From NCBI GenBank assembly GCA_947453725.1, contig CANGHH010000020.1:1-64000 (forward strand): a DNA stretch of 64,000 nt. The letters run 5' to 3'. Below the pieces are notes generated by a model that made no database searches, was not told the DNA's origin, and saw only the letters and a list, made by a program, of their open reading frames with translations. Of the stretch, positions 54,579-63,962 are shown piece after piece. The stretch's first letter is position 1. Each line of letters opens with the position of its first letter. The translations under genes and the position numbers were made by a program. This DNA comes from Betaproteobacteria bacterium (GTDB lineage Bacteria > Pseudomonadota > Gammaproteobacteria > Burkholderiales > Burkholderiaceae_C).

Positions 54579-55495
54579 CGGCCGCCGCTGCGGGCGGCCC
54601 GGGGTCGCGCCTGCCGGCGCGCCACGCCCTGCTGGCCCTGGCCGTGGTGGCCGTCTGGGGCACCAACTTCCCGATCTTCAAGCTGGCGCTCGGCACGCTG
54701 CCGCCCCTGCTGCTGGCGGTGCTGCGCTTCGCGCTGGTGCTGCTGCCGGCGGCCTTCTTCGTGCCGCGTCCGGCGGTGGCGTGGCGCCGCCTGGCGGCCT
54801 ACGGCGTGCTCATTGGCGCCGGCCAGTTCGGCCTGCTTTACCTGGCGGTCGGCGGCCACATCGCGGCCGGGCTGGCTTCGCTGGTCATCCAGACCCAGGT
54901 CTTCTTCACCATCGGCCTGGCGATGTTCACCGCCGGCGAGCGGCTGCGCCGCTTCCAGTGGCTGGCGCTGGTGCTGGCCAGCACGGGTGTGGCGGTCATT
55001 GCCGGGCACACCGACGCCTCGACCACGCCGCTGGGCCTGCTGATGGTGCTGGCCGCAGCGCTGTGCTGGGCGGCTGGCAACACGGTGGCGCGCGGCATGG
55101 GCCGCGTCGACATGCTCGGCGTGGTGGTCTGGTCCAGCGCCTTCGCGCTGCCGCCGCTGCTGCTGCTGACGCTGTGGGTCGACGGCCCGGCGCGCATCGC
55201 GCAGGCGCTGGGCTCGGCCGACGCCACGGTGTGGGCCGTGGTGCTGTGGCAGGCGGTCGGCAACAGCCTGTTCGGCTACGCCGTCTGGGGCTGGCTGCTG
55301 GCCCGCCACCCGGCGGCCACTGTGGTGCCGATGGCGCTGCTGGTGCCGGTCTTCGGCATGGCGTCTTCGGCGCTGGTGCTGGGCGAACCCCTGCCTGCCT
55401 GGAAGCTGCTGGCCGCCGCGCTGGTGCTGGCCGGGCTGGCGCTCAATCTCTGGTGGTCGGGCCTGAAGGCGTCGCTGCTGCTGGCCAAGGTCTGA
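54575..55495 (+). CDS. EamA/DMT-family transporter
   Basis: A 306-residue inner-membrane permease with ten helices in two EamA repeats, of the RhaT/YdcZ drug-metabolite transporter group. Start TTG 54575 overlaps the GGDEF stop. VWGTNFPIFKLALGTLPPLLL is the typical first helix and its loop; ALCWAAGNTVARGMG begins the second repeat. It probably exports an amino acid or metabolite; substrate not visible. Confidence 0.88.
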   Translation: MTAAAAGGPGSRLPARHALLALAVVAVWGTNFPIFKLALGTLPPLLLAVLRFALVLLPAAFFVPRPAVAWRRLAAYGVLIGAGQFGLLYLAVGGHIAAGLASLVIQTQVFFTIGLAMFTAGERLRRFQWLALVLASTGVAVIAGHTDASTTPLGLLMVLAAALCWAAGNTVARGMGRVDMLGVVVWSSAFALPPLLLLTLWVDGPARIAQALGSADATVWAVVLWQAVGNSLFGYAVWGWLLARHPAATVVPMALLVPVFGMASSALVLGEPLPAWKLLAAALVLAGLALNLWWSGLKASLLLAKV

Positions 55496-55500
55496 CGACG

Positions 55501-55617
55501 ATGTGGTTCCTGGTCCTCGAAGCGCTGCTGGCCGGTGGCCTGTTCGTGTTCATCATCTGGTGGACGATGTTCGCCGGCCGCCGCCGGGGCGAGCGGCGGG
55601 ACGAGCCGCCGCCCTGA
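55501..55617 (+). CDS. Short single-helix membrane peptide
   Basis: A 38-residue reading frame starting six bases after the EamA stop: MWFLVLEALLAGGLFVFIIWWTMFAG forms one helix (here in two parts: LVLEALLAGGLFVFIIWW and TMFAGRRRGERR), followed by a basic/Pro tail. Position right behind the transporter, the clear hydrophobic-plus-basic pattern and ATG start support a real gene. Function unknown; a small transporter-associated subunit is possible. Confidence 0.55.
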   Translation: MWFLVLEALLAGGLFVFIIWWTMFAGRRRGERRDEPPP

Positions 55618-55626
55618 ACTTCAAGC

Positions 55627-57630
55627 TCAGGCGGTCGCGCCGCCGCCCTTCGGTGGCCACAGAAAGCTGAGCGGATGACGGCGCAGCCGACCCAGGATGG
55701 CCCTCAGCACGCGCCGGGTCTGCTTCAAGCGGACGCCGCGCGAACGCAGCGCCACCGTGAAAGCCAGGCCGAAGCTGACCGTCAGGTTCAGCACCCCGGT
55801 GACGCCGATGCCGGCCACGCACCACCAGAAGGCGGGTTCGTGCAGCAGCGGCGTGCCCAGAGCGCCCAGCGCCGCGCCCAGCTGGCCGCTGGACAGCGTG
55901 ACGTGCCGCACCTCCAGCGGCAGACCGACGAAGCCCAGCAGGGCCGGGACCAGGCCCAGCAGCAGGCCCAGCGAGATGTTGGCGGCCAGCCCCGACACGT
56001 TGGCCCGCCACCAGCGCGACCAGCGCTGCGCGCGCGGCGCACCCAGCCGCGCGACGATGCGCGGATTCCAGGCGATGGCGCTGTCCAGCCGGTGGAAGAC
56101 GAACCAGTTCTCGGCCCAGCCGGCGATCAGTGAACTGACGAACAGCAGCACGCCGGTAAAGGCTGCGAAAAGCACGCTGGGTCCCAGCAGCGTCAGGCTG
56201 TGCAGCACGTGATCGGCTTCCGCCGGGCCGACGAGCGGCGCGCCCCGCAGCGCCGTGGCCAGCCCTTGCACCAGCAGCACCAGCGGCGCGCACACCACCA
56301 CGTTGCCGAAGATGCCGGCCGCCTGCGAACGGATCAGCTGCGCCACGCGGTCGACGAAGGCCTCGATGGCCGCGTCGCTGTCAGCGCCCGCCGGGCTGTT
56401 CGAGCTGGGCAGGCTGGCGGCCATGGCCGGCGCCGTCATTGCCGGCTGCTTGGTGGCCACCGTCCAGTGCAGCAGCATCACGACGACGAAGCTGAAGGCG
56501 TAGTTCGCGCCCGACCAGAAGCCGGTCCAGAAGGCCGACAGGCCGATGGCCAGCACCGCGAACTTGGCAAACGTCGTCGCCGCGATGACCGCGCCGCCGC
56601 CGGCTGCGCGCTTCAGCATGTCGCGGTATTCGCCGCGGTCGCGGGTGATGTAGTGCTCGCCGGTTTCGGCGCTGCGCTCGGTGACTTGCCGGGCCAGCAG
56701 CGAATAGTGCTGTGCCAGCAGGGCGCGCACGCCGCGCTCTTCGCCCAGCGCCTGCAGCAGCGCCAGCAGCAGGCTGCGGGCCTCGGCTTGCGGGTCGGGT
56801 GCCAGCACGCAGCCGATCAGCTGGTCGATGCGGTGGGTGCGGGCTTGCAACTGTTCCAGGTCGTAGACGATGTTCACCGACACGCCGAACTCTTCCAGGT
56901 GCGGCATCACGCTGTTCGCTGCCCGGCGACAGGCGTCCAGCGACGCACGCAGGTAGGCGCCGTCCTGCAGCGCCGCTTCGCGGCGACCTTCCAGCACGGC
57001 GGCACGCAGGGACGCCGCAGCGGCAGTGATCTGCCGGAACGGTTCGTCCTGCAGCGCGCTGGCGTCCATCCGCAGGCGCAAGGCCGGGCTGTAGCCGCCC
57101 GCGTGCACGGCACTGACCAGGATGGTGATGGCGTCCAGCAGTGCGGCCTGTGCCTCCACCGCCCCCGCACCGAACAGGGCCACCGCGCGGCTCAGCGTGG
57201 GCGCGTCCAGCAGGCTGACCCAGGCCGAGTCGGCGGGTTTGAAGAGCAGCCGAAAGAGCGCCGCCAGGTCGCGCGTCTCGGGCGTGCCGGGCAGCACCTC
57301 GTTCTGCACCCGCGTCAGCAACTCGCTGGCGAAAGAGCGCCGCGCGCCGAAGCCCAGGTCGGCGTGGAGCGCGGCGGCGTCGATGTCGCGCCAGAAGGCT
57401 TGCATCAAGCCGCGCACCTGGTCGCGCAAGGCGGCCTGCTTGTCCAGCTGATTCAATAGGTGGCGCAGTCGCAGCACCGCCAGCGGCGTGCGCGGATCGC
57501 CGCCGCCGTCCAATGCAGTGGGCGCGTGGCGCAGCCACTCCATCAGGCGCACCAGCCACAGGTGGCGTTCTGCCAGTCCCGCCTTCGGGTCGGCGGCGTT
57601 GATCAGTGCGGTGAGGTCCCAGGCCGCCAT
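55627..57630 (-). CDS. SpecificRecomb (Gcr)-family membrane protein
   Basis: A 667-residue protein of the family annotated as site-specific recombinase (PF10136), found in beta- and gammaproteobacteria. The N-terminal 330 residues are helical and soluble. The C-terminal half has at least six hydrophobic helices (for example FVVVMLLHWTVATKQPAM, LLFVSSLIAGWAENWFVFHRLD, ISLGLLLGLVPALLGFVGLPLE). No tyrosine- or serine-recombinase motif is visible, so the family name is probably misleading; it looks like a membrane protein of unknown role. Confidence 0.85.
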   Translation of the reverse strand: MAAWDLTALINAADPKAGLAERHLWLVRLMEWLRHAPTALDGGGDPRTPLAVLRLRHLLNQLDKQAALRDQVRGLMQAFWRDIDAAALHADLGFGARRSFASELLTRVQNEVLPGTPETRDLAALFRLLFKPADSAWVSLLDAPTLSRAVALFGAGAVEAQAALLDAITILVSAVHAGGYSPALRLRMDASALQDEPFRQITAAAASLRAAVLEGRREAALQDGAYLRASLDACRRAANSVMPHLEEFGVSVNIVYDLEQLQARTHRIDQLIGCVLAPDPQAEARSLLLALLQALGEERGVRALLAQHYSLLARQVTERSAETGEHYITRDRGEYRDMLKRAAGGGAVIAATTFAKFAVLAIGLSAFWTGFWSGANYAFSFVVVMLLHWTVATKQPAMTAPAMAASLPSSNSPAGADSDAAIEAFVDRVAQLIRSQAAGIFGNVVVCAPLVLLVQGLATALRGAPLVGPAEADHVLHSLTLLGPSVLFAAFTGVLLFVSSLIAGWAENWFVFHRLDSAIAWNPRIVARLGAPRAQRWSRWWRANVSGLAANISLGLLLGLVPALLGFVGLPLEVRHVTLSSGQLGAALGALGTPLLHEPAFWWCVAGIGVTGVLNLTVSFGLAFTVALRSRGVRLKQTRRVLRAILGRLRRHPLSFLWPPKGGGATA

Positions 57631-57681
57631 CTGAAGTTCAGTGACCGGCTGCTGCCGCTTGGCGGGCTGCGCCAGGCGCCG

Positions 57682-58056
57682 TCAATGCAGCGCGCCCGGG
57701 AAGACCAGGGCGAATTCGGCCACCGTGGCCTCGAAGGGCCGGGCTTCTTCGGTCATGCAGAAGAAGGTGCCGCGCATGCTGCCGGCCGGCGTCGCGATGC
57801 GCGTCCAGCTGGTGTATTCGAAGTGCTCGCCAGGCTTCAGCAAGGGCTGGTGGCCGACCACCGCCAAGCCGCGCACGTCCTCGATGTCGCCGTTGGCGTC
57901 GGTCACCACCCAGTGGCGCGCCACCAGCTGCGCGGCAATGTTGCCGGTGTTGCGGACGCTGACCGTGTAGGCGAAGGCATAGGGCCCTTCGGCAGGGTTC
58001 GACTGCTCGGGCAGGTAGCGCGCGATTACCTCGCACTGGAACTCGGGTTTGACCAT
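57682..58056 (-). CDS. apaG: Co2+/Mg2+ efflux protein ApaG
   Basis: A 124-residue ApaG protein, the full family length. Family strands seen: FAYTVSVRNTGNIAAQLVARHW, VVTDANGDIEDVRGLAVVG, PGEHFEYTSWTRIATPAGSM (in parts) and GTFFCMTEEARPFEATVAEFAL. ApaG is a small Ig-like protein linked to cobalt and magnesium tolerance. It is divergent from rpe with a 47-bp gap. Confidence 0.95.
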   Translation of the reverse strand: MVKPEFQCEVIARYLPEQSNPAEGPYAFAYTVSVRNTGNIAAQLVARHWVVTDANGDIEDVRGLAVVGHQPLLKPGEHFEYTSWTRIATPAGSMRGTFFCMTEEARPFEATVAEFALVFPGALH

Positions 58057-58103
58057 GCCCTCGAGTTTAGGCGCCGGCCTGTCGCCAAACCTAGAATCTG
58101 TGG

Positions 58104-58763
58104 ATGACCACCTACCGCATCGCCCCCAGCATCCTTTCAGCCGACTTCGCCCGCCTCGGTGAAGAGGTGCGCAACGTGATTGCCGCCGGTGCCGACTGGA
58201 TCCACTTCGACGTGATGGACAACCATTACGTGCCCAACCTGACCTTCGGGCCGATGGTCTGCCAGGCGCTGCGCCAGCACAGCAGCGTGCCCATCGATGT
58301 GCACCTGATGGTCCAGCCGGTGGACGCGCTGGCGCAGGCCTTCTGCAAGGCCGGCGCCGACCTGGTCAGCTTCCACCCCGACGCCAGCGGCCATGTCGAC
58401 CGCACGCTGCAACTGATCAAGGCCGAGGGCAAGCAGGCCGGCCTGGTGTTCAACCCGGCCGAGCCGCTGGACGTGCTGGAGTGGGTCATCGACCGGGTCG
58501 ATCTGATCCTGATCATGAGCGTCAACCCTGGTTTCGGCGGCCAGAGCTTCATCGACAGCGCGCTGCGCAAGATCGAGAAGGCGCGCAGGCTGATCGAGCT
58601 GACGGGCCGCGACATCCGGCTCGAAGTCGACGGCGGCATCAAGGTCGACAACATCCGCCGCGTGGCCGACGCCGGCGCCGACACCTTCGTCGCTGGCAGC
58701 GCGATCTTCAACCAGCCCGACTACCAAAGCGTCATCGACGCGATGCGCCGCGAACTGGCTTGA
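58104..58763 (+). CDS. rpe: Ribulose-phosphate 3-epimerase
   Basis: A 219-residue TIM-barrel enzyme interconverting ribulose 5-phosphate and xylulose 5-phosphate. Signature elements: IAPSILSADFARLGEEV, WIHFDVMDNHYVPNLTFGP (metal His and Asp), DVHLMVQP, LIMSVNPGFGGQSF and EVDGGIKVDNI with catalytic Asp. Complete, with the expected length. In Burkholderiales rpe often precedes gph and trpE; here an insertion of five genes separates it from gph at 63274. Confidence 0.97.
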   Translation: MTTYRIAPSILSADFARLGEEVRNVIAAGADWIHFDVMDNHYVPNLTFGPMVCQALRQHSSVPIDVHLMVQPVDALAQAFCKAGADLVSFHPDASGHVDRTLQLIKAEGKQAGLVFNPAEPLDVLEWVIDRVDLILIMSVNPGFGGQSFIDSALRKIEKARRLIELTGRDIRLEVDGGIKVDNIRRVADAGADTFVAGSAIFNQPDYQSVIDAMRRELA

Positions 58764-58770
58764 TGGCGGT

Positions 58771-59208
58771 TCAGGCCTGGCGGTCGATGCGCCGGGCGAG
58801 GACGACGGCCGTCGTCGTCTTCAACACGCCTTCGATGGCGCCGATCTCGTCCAGCAGCTGGTCCAGCCGGGCGGTCGATTCGGCGCGCAGCAGCGCCAGG
58901 TAGTCGAACTCACCGCTGACCGAACACAGCTGGCGCAGTTCGGGGAAGGACGCCAGCCGCTGCGTGACCAGCGGTGCGGCGCGTGGCGCCACGGTGATGC
59001 CGACATAGGCCTCGACACCGGCGCCGACCTCGGTCTGCGCCAGCCGCACCGTGTAGCCGACGATGACGCCGCTGCGTTCCAACCGCGCCACGCGGGCCAG
59101 CACGGTGGTCCGCGCCACCCCCAGTTGCCGCGCCAGGTCGGCGGCGGTGCTGCGGGCGTTGGCCTGCAGCAAGGCCAGCAGTCTGCGGTCGAGGGGGTCC
59201 AGGGCCAT
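58771..59208 (-). CDS. Lrp/AsnC-family transcriptional regulator
   Basis: A 145-residue regulator with the HTH LDPLDRRLLALLQANARSTA / DLARQLGVARTTVLARVARLERSG and the effector domain (about 68-145; SVSGEFDYLALLRAES). Normal length for AsnC-type proteins. It lies between rpe and the 59400 gene, separated from both; the saccharopine-dehydrogenase-like gene at 60098 is a plausible target because AsnC regulators often control amino-acid catabolism. Confidence 0.9.
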   Translation of the reverse strand: MALDPLDRRLLALLQANARSTAADLARQLGVARTTVLARVARLERSGVIVGYTVRLAQTEVGAGVEAYVGITVAPRAAPLVTQRLASFPELRQLCSVSGEFDYLALLRAESTARLDQLLDEIGAIEGVLKTTTAVVLARRIDRQA

Positions 59209-59399
59209 GTATTCCGGGGGGTGGGCGCCGAGGGCGCGGCATAGTGCCGCATTGTCGGTGGCTTGTGCGTCCGGTGCACTTCAACGGCCCCGCTGAGCCC
59301 CGCAGGTACTCTAGAGTTGGAACTGCACCCCCCTGTTCAAGGGGGGTCCACGACAGGTCCAGTCCGGGAGCGAGCGCGGCCCGGGGCTCGAGGAATTTC

Positions 59400-59954
59400 A
59401 TGAAACTCCGCACCATCGCCATTTTCACCGGGGCCACTTTCGAGGTGCCTCAATGCATACAGCGCATCGACCACCGCGCCACGCACGGCTGGCAGTTGCG
59501 CTATGGCGGCACCAAGTTGTACTCCGACCACAGCAACGATGGCAGCGGGGCTGCCGCTTCGCTGGAAGCGGCCACCAAGGAATTGCTGAAGCGGATCGCT
59601 TTGCTGCCCGCGCCTTCGCTGTTGCAGCGCGCGCCCAGCGTCAGCAAGACCAGCGACCTGCCGGTTGGCATCAGCGGCCCGGTGTTGCGGGTGCGCCGCG
59701 GCGGTCGCACGCACGACTGCAGCCTGTCGGTGCTGATTCCGCGCTTCGGCCAGAAGCCGCGCCGCCGTACCGTCTACATCGGCACCGAGAACACCTACAC
59801 CGAAGCGCGCTTCGAAGCCGCGCTGGCCAAGGCCATCCTGATGCGCACCGAGGCCGAAGAAGCCTACGAAGTGGCGACCACGAGGGCCCGGCGCGCCGGC
59901 GCGCGCGAGCACAAGAAGCAGGTCCGCGAGGCCAAGGCCCTGACCACCGCCTGA
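59400..59954 (+). CDS. Conserved-looking protein of unknown function, possible AP2/DNA-binding fold
   Basis: A 184-residue protein beginning MKLRTIAIFTGATFEVPQC with GAGGA at 59390-59394. A middle phrase IDHRATHGWQLRYGGTKLYSDHSN and the later RTVYIGTENTYTEARFEAALAKAI repeat a beta-strand-W/Y-G pattern resembling AP2-like or integrase N-terminal DNA-binding domains. The C-terminus is strongly basic and helical (RARRAGAREHKKQVREAK). DNA or RNA binding is my inference; no known family name can be given. Confidence 0.65.
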   Translation: MKLRTIAIFTGATFEVPQCIQRIDHRATHGWQLRYGGTKLYSDHSNDGSGAAASLEAATKELLKRIALLPAPSLLQRAPSVSKTSDLPVGISGPVLRVRRGGRTHDCSLSVLIPRFGQKPRRRTVYIGTENTYTEARFEAALAKAILMRTEAEEAYEVATTRARRAGAREHKKQVREAKALTTA

Positions 59955-60097
59955 CGCAGCGCAGTGGTTTGGTCGATTCGGCGAGATCAATCGTCGAATC
60001 GTCGAAGTCGTAAGCGGATACGACAGATCGGGGCTGTCATTCGTCACGCAGGGATTCCAGACTCGGTGTCAGTTCAACACCGTGACGGAAGACACCC

Positions 60098-61192
60098 ATG
60101 CGCATCACCCTGCTCGGCGCCGGCCACATCGGACTGACGATTGCCCGCCTGCTCGCCGACCACGGCGACTACGAGGTCACCGTGGTCGACCGCAGCGCGC
60201 CAGCGTTGGCCCGTCTGACGGGCCCGCGCATCCAGACCCGCGTCGCCGACACCGCGCAGGCCGCCGACTTGATGGACGCGCTGCGCGGTCAGGACGCCGT
60301 CATCAACGCGCTGCCTTACCAGCTGGCGACGCTGGCCGCCACGGCCGCGCGCGATGCCGGCTGCCACTACTTCGACCTGACCGAGGACGTTGCTGCAACC
60401 AGGACCATCCAGGACCTGGCGCGCGGCGCGCGCACCGCCTTCATGCCGCAATGCGGGCTGGCGCCGGGCTTCATCGGCATCGTCGCCCACCACCTGGCGC
60501 AGCGCTTCGACGCCTTGCACGAGGTGAAGATGCGCGTCGGCGCGCTGCCGGCCTTCCCGACCAATGCCTTGAAATACAACCTGACGTGGAGCGTGGACGG
60601 CCTGATCAACGAGTACTGCCACCCCTGCGAAGCCATCCGCGACGGCCAGAACATCGAGGTGCTGGCGCTCGAGGGCCTGGAGCATTTCAGCCTCGACGGC
60701 ACCGAGTACGAGGCCTTCAACACCAGCGGCGGCCTGGGCACGCTGTGCACCACGCTGGCCGGCCGCGTGCAGACGCTGGACTACAAGAGCGTGCGCTACC
60801 CCGGCCACCGCGATCTGATGAAGCTGCTGCTGGAGGAGTTGCAGCTGAACAAGGACACCGAGACGCTGAAGGCGATCCTGCGCAAGAGCATTCCCAGCAC
60901 CATGCAGGACGTGGTGCTGGTCTTCGTCACCGTCAGCGGCCTGCGCGATGGCTGCCTGGTGCAGGAGGTGTTCGCGCGCAAGATCTTTGCCGACCGCAGC
61001 GAAACAGCGCCGCTGTCGGCGATCCAGATCACCACCGCCGCCGGCATCTGCGCGGCGGTGGACCTGTTCCGCGAGGGCAAGCTGCCGCAGCGCGGCTTCA
61101 TCCGCCAGGAACAGGTGGCCTTGCCCGACTTCCTGGCCAACCGTTTCGGCCGCGCCTACCGGCAGTCGCGCCAGGTCGAATCGATAGGCTGA
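60098..61192 (+). CDS. Saccharopine dehydrogenase-like NAD(P)-binding protein
   Basis: A 364-residue dehydrogenase of the saccharopine/LYS9-like family. It opens with the Rossmann box RITLLGAGHIGLTIARLL and has INALPYQLATLAATAARDAG and MPQCGLAPGFIGIVAHHLA, the usual second strand and catalytic region. It would reduce or oxidise an amino acid-imine linkage, as in lysine breakdown or synthesis. The AsnC regulator at 58771 lies on the other strand two genes away. The exact substrate is not visible. Confidence 0.88.
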   Translation: MRITLLGAGHIGLTIARLLADHGDYEVTVVDRSAPALARLTGPRIQTRVADTAQAADLMDALRGQDAVINALPYQLATLAATAARDAGCHYFDLTEDVAATRTIQDLARGARTAFMPQCGLAPGFIGIVAHHLAQRFDALHEVKMRVGALPAFPTNALKYNLTWSVDGLINEYCHPCEAIRDGQNIEVLALEGLEHFSLDGTEYEAFNTSGGLGTLCTTLAGRVQTLDYKSVRYPGHRDLMKLLLEELQLNKDTETLKAILRKSIPSTMQDVVLVFVTVSGLRDGCLVQEVFARKIFADRSETAPLSAIQITTAAGICAAVDLFREGKLPQRGFIRQEQVALPDFLANRFGRAYRQSRQVESIG

Positions 61193-61228
61193 AACGGCAG
61201 TGGCCGGCGGCTGGGTGACACTGGGGGG

Positions 61229-63256
61229 ATGAGCAAGACCCTCAAGTCGTCGCCCCAGACCCGGTCGATCACGGTCGAAGACCTGTGGGCCTTCGAGCGC
61301 ATCGGCGGCCTGGCGCTGTCGCCCGACGGCCAGCGCGTCGTTTGCGCCGTGACCACCCATTCGATGGCCGACAACAGCGCGGCCACGCAGCTGTGGCTGT
61401 TGCCGACCGACCGCGCCGCACCGCGCCGCCTGACCAACACCGGTGGCAAGGACGGCCAGCCCGCCTGGTCGCCGACCGGTGAGCGCATCGCCTTCGTCGC
61501 CAAGCGCGACCAGCAAGGCCGCCGGGACACCACGGCCCAGCTCTATGTGATCGCGGCCGACGGTGGCGAAGCGCGGCGCATCAGCGACTTCGCGCCCGGC
61601 ATCGAATCCTTCAAGTGGCTGCCCGACGGCCGGCGCATCGTCTTCGCGGCCTGGGTCTGGCCCGGGCTGAAGGGCCTTGCCGCACAGGCGAAAGCGCACC
61701 AGGCGAACGCCAACCGCAAGGACAGTGGCTACGCCACCAGCGAGGCCTACTACCGCCACTGGGATCACCAGATCCCGCAGGGCCGGGTGCTGCACCTGCA
61801 CTTGCTGGACCTGGCCAGCGGCCAGGTGCGCGACCTCTTCGAAGGCACGGCTTGCGAACTGCCGCGCGACGCGGTCGGCAACGAGGTCTACGACGTCCGG
61901 CCCGACGGCCGGCGCATCGCTTTCGTCCACGACCCGGCGAGGGTGCAGCAGACCGGCAACCGGCTGGCGCTGGCCGACATCGGCCTGCGCGGCGGCGACA
62001 TCACCAGCCTGGTCGACGACGCGGCCTGGGACTTCGGCGCGCCGCGTTACAGCCCCGACGGCCAGCTGCTGGCGGTGACCGCCGCCCACGTCGGCCTGCA
62101 GCACACCGCACCGAGCCAGCTGGCGCTGGTCCAGCGCGACGGCGCTTGGCGCTTGCTGGACGCCGGCTGGGACTTTTCGGTCAACGCGCCGCTGCGCTGG
62201 GCCACTGATGGGCGGTCCATCCTGTTCACGGCCGAAGAACGCGGGCGCTGCCACCTGTGGCGCCACCACCTCGACGACGCTTCGACCACCGTCGAACAGC
62301 CGGGGGCCTGGGTGCAGGGCTTCGACGTCGCCGGCGGGCTCATCGCCCTGGCGTCTGACAGCGCCCGGCATCCGGCGCGCGTGTTCGCCTTGTGCCCCGG
62401 CGCCGCGCCGCTGCGGCTGGAAACCTTCAACGACCAGCGCCTGCGGGGCATCGCGCTGGGCGAACTGCGCGAAGTCTTCTTCAAAGGCGCGCTGGGTGAG
62501 GACGTCCAGATGTGGCTGACTTTCCCGGCCGGCTTCGACGCGAAGAAGAAGCACCCGGTCATGCAGCTCATCCACGGCGGGCCCTTTGCCGCCGCCGGCG
62601 ACACTTTTTCCTACCGCTGGAACGCGCAGGTCTTTGCCTCGGCTGGACAGGTGATTGCCCAGGTCAATTACCACGGCTCCAGCGGTTTCGGCCAGGCCTT
62701 CAAGCACAGCCTGATCGGCCGCCAGGGCGAACTGGAACTGCAGGACATCGAGGCCGGCACCGACTGGCTGCTGCAGCAGCGCTGGGCCGACGCCCGGCGC
62801 GTCACGGCCACGGGCGGCAGCTATGGCGGCTTCCTGGTGGCGTGGATGAACGGGCATGTGGCGCCGGGGCGGTATCGCGCCTACGTCTGCCACGCCGGCG
62901 TGTTCGACCGCGTCGCCACCTTCAGCGCCGATTCCTACGCCACCCGGCCGAAAGACCTGGCCGCGCTGTACTGGGAAGACATGCCGCGCGTGCTGGCGCA
63001 AAGCCCGCACGCCAGCTCGGGCCATATGCAAACGCCCACCCTGGTCATCCACGGCGCGCAAGACTTCCGCGTGCCCGACTGCAACGGCCTGGCCTACTAC
63101 AACACCCTCAAGGCGCGCGGCGTCGAGGCCCGGCTGCTGTGGTTCGCCGACGAGAACCACTGGGTGCTGAAGCCGCGCAATTCGCAGCAGTGGTACCGTG
63201 AATTCACGGCTTGGATCGTGCAGCACACGGCGCTCCGGGCTTCCCGAAACCGATGA
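61229..63256 (+). CDS. S9-family prolyl oligopeptidase
   Basis: A 675-residue serine peptidase of the acylaminoacyl-peptidase/prolyl-oligopeptidase group. The first 400 residues form a beta-propeller (LALSPDGQRVVCAV, QPAWSPTGERIAFVAK, KWLPDGRRIVFAAW). The hydrolase domain has the catalytic Ser in ATGGSYGGFLVAWM (about 533), Asp in VIHGAQDFRVP (about 612) and His in ENHWVLKP (about 644). No signal peptide is evident, so it is probably cytoplasmic. It lies 36 bp after the saccharopine-dehydrogenase-like gene and ends 17 bp before gph. Confidence 0.93.
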   Translation: MSKTLKSSPQTRSITVEDLWAFERIGGLALSPDGQRVVCAVTTHSMADNSAATQLWLLPTDRAAPRRLTNTGGKDGQPAWSPTGERIAFVAKRDQQGRRDTTAQLYVIAADGGEARRISDFAPGIESFKWLPDGRRIVFAAWVWPGLKGLAAQAKAHQANANRKDSGYATSEAYYRHWDHQIPQGRVLHLHLLDLASGQVRDLFEGTACELPRDAVGNEVYDVRPDGRRIAFVHDPARVQQTGNRLALADIGLRGGDITSLVDDAAWDFGAPRYSPDGQLLAVTAAHVGLQHTAPSQLALVQRDGAWRLLDAGWDFSVNAPLRWATDGRSILFTAEERGRCHLWRHHLDDASTTVEQPGAWVQGFDVAGGLIALASDSARHPARVFALCPGAAPLRLETFNDQRLRGIALGELREVFFKGALGEDVQMWLTFPAGFDAKKKHPVMQLIHGGPFAAAGDTFSYRWNAQVFASAGQVIAQVNYHGSSGFGQAFKHSLIGRQGELELQDIEAGTDWLLQQRWADARRVTATGGSYGGFLVAWMNGHVAPGRYRAYVCHAGVFDRVATFSADSYATRPKDLAALYWEDMPRVLAQSPHASSGHMQTPTLVIHGAQDFRVPDCNGLAYYNTLKARGVEARLLWFADENHWVLKPRNSQQWYREFTAWIVQHTALRASRNR

Positions 63257-63273
63257 CTTCAAAGGGGTTGACG

Positions 63274-63939
63274 ATGGATGTGAGCGCACTGGGCATGACG
63301 GCGGCCATCGTCGATCTGGACGGCACGATGGTCGACACCGTCGGTGACTTCGACGTCGCCCTGCGCGGGGCGCTGGCCGACCTGGGCTGGCCGCCGGTCA
63401 GCCGCGCCTTCATTGCGCGCACCGTCGGCAAGGGCTCGGAACACCTGCTGACGCGCGCGCTGGTCGAAGTCGGCGCGCCGGACGATCTTTACGCCGCCGC
63501 CTGGGACCGCTACCAGCACCACTACCTGCAGATCAACGGCCAGCATTCGGCGGTCTTCGCCGGCGTCGTCGAAGGCCTGCAGGCGATGCGCGCGGCCGGG
63601 CTGCGCCTGGCCTGTCTGACCAACAAGCCGGGTTCTTTCGCCCGGCCGCTGCTGGCGCTGAAGGGTCTGGACGGCTACTTCGACCATGTCTTCGGCGGCG
63701 ACGCCTTCGCGCACAAGAAGCCGCACCCGCTGCCGCTGCTGAAGGCCTGCGAAGCGCTGGGCAGCGAGCCGGCGCGCACGCTGATGGTCGGCGATTCCAG
63801 CAACGACGCCCAGGCCGCCCGCGCCGCCGGCTGCCCGGTGGTGCTGATGAGCTACGGCTACAACCACGGCGAGCCGGTGGCCGCCGCGGGCGCCGACGCG
63901 GTGCTCGACCGACTGGACGCCCTGCGCTGGGGTGCCTGA
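63274..63939 (+). CDS. gph: Phosphoglycolate phosphatase
   Basis: A 221-residue HAD-type phosphatase removing phosphate from 2-phosphoglycolate. HAD motifs: VDLDGTMVDT (motif I Asp pair), LTNKPG (motif II), KKPHP (motif III Lys) and MVGDSSNDAQAARAAG (motif IV). ATG 63274 has AGGGG six bases ahead; an in-frame ATG at 63253 overlaps the S9 stop and is the alternative. Confidence 0.95.
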   Translation: MDVSALGMTAAIVDLDGTMVDTVGDFDVALRGALADLGWPPVSRAFIARTVGKGSEHLLTRALVEVGAPDDLYAAAWDRYQHHYLQINGQHSAVFAGVVEGLQAMRAAGLRLACLTNKPGSFARPLLALKGLDGYFDHVFGGDAFAHKKPHPLPLLKACEALGSEPARTLMVGDSSNDAQAARAAGCPVVLMSYGYNHGEPVAAAGADAVLDRLDALRWGA

Positions 63940-63962
63940 GGGCTGAGCTAGACTTCGAGGCC

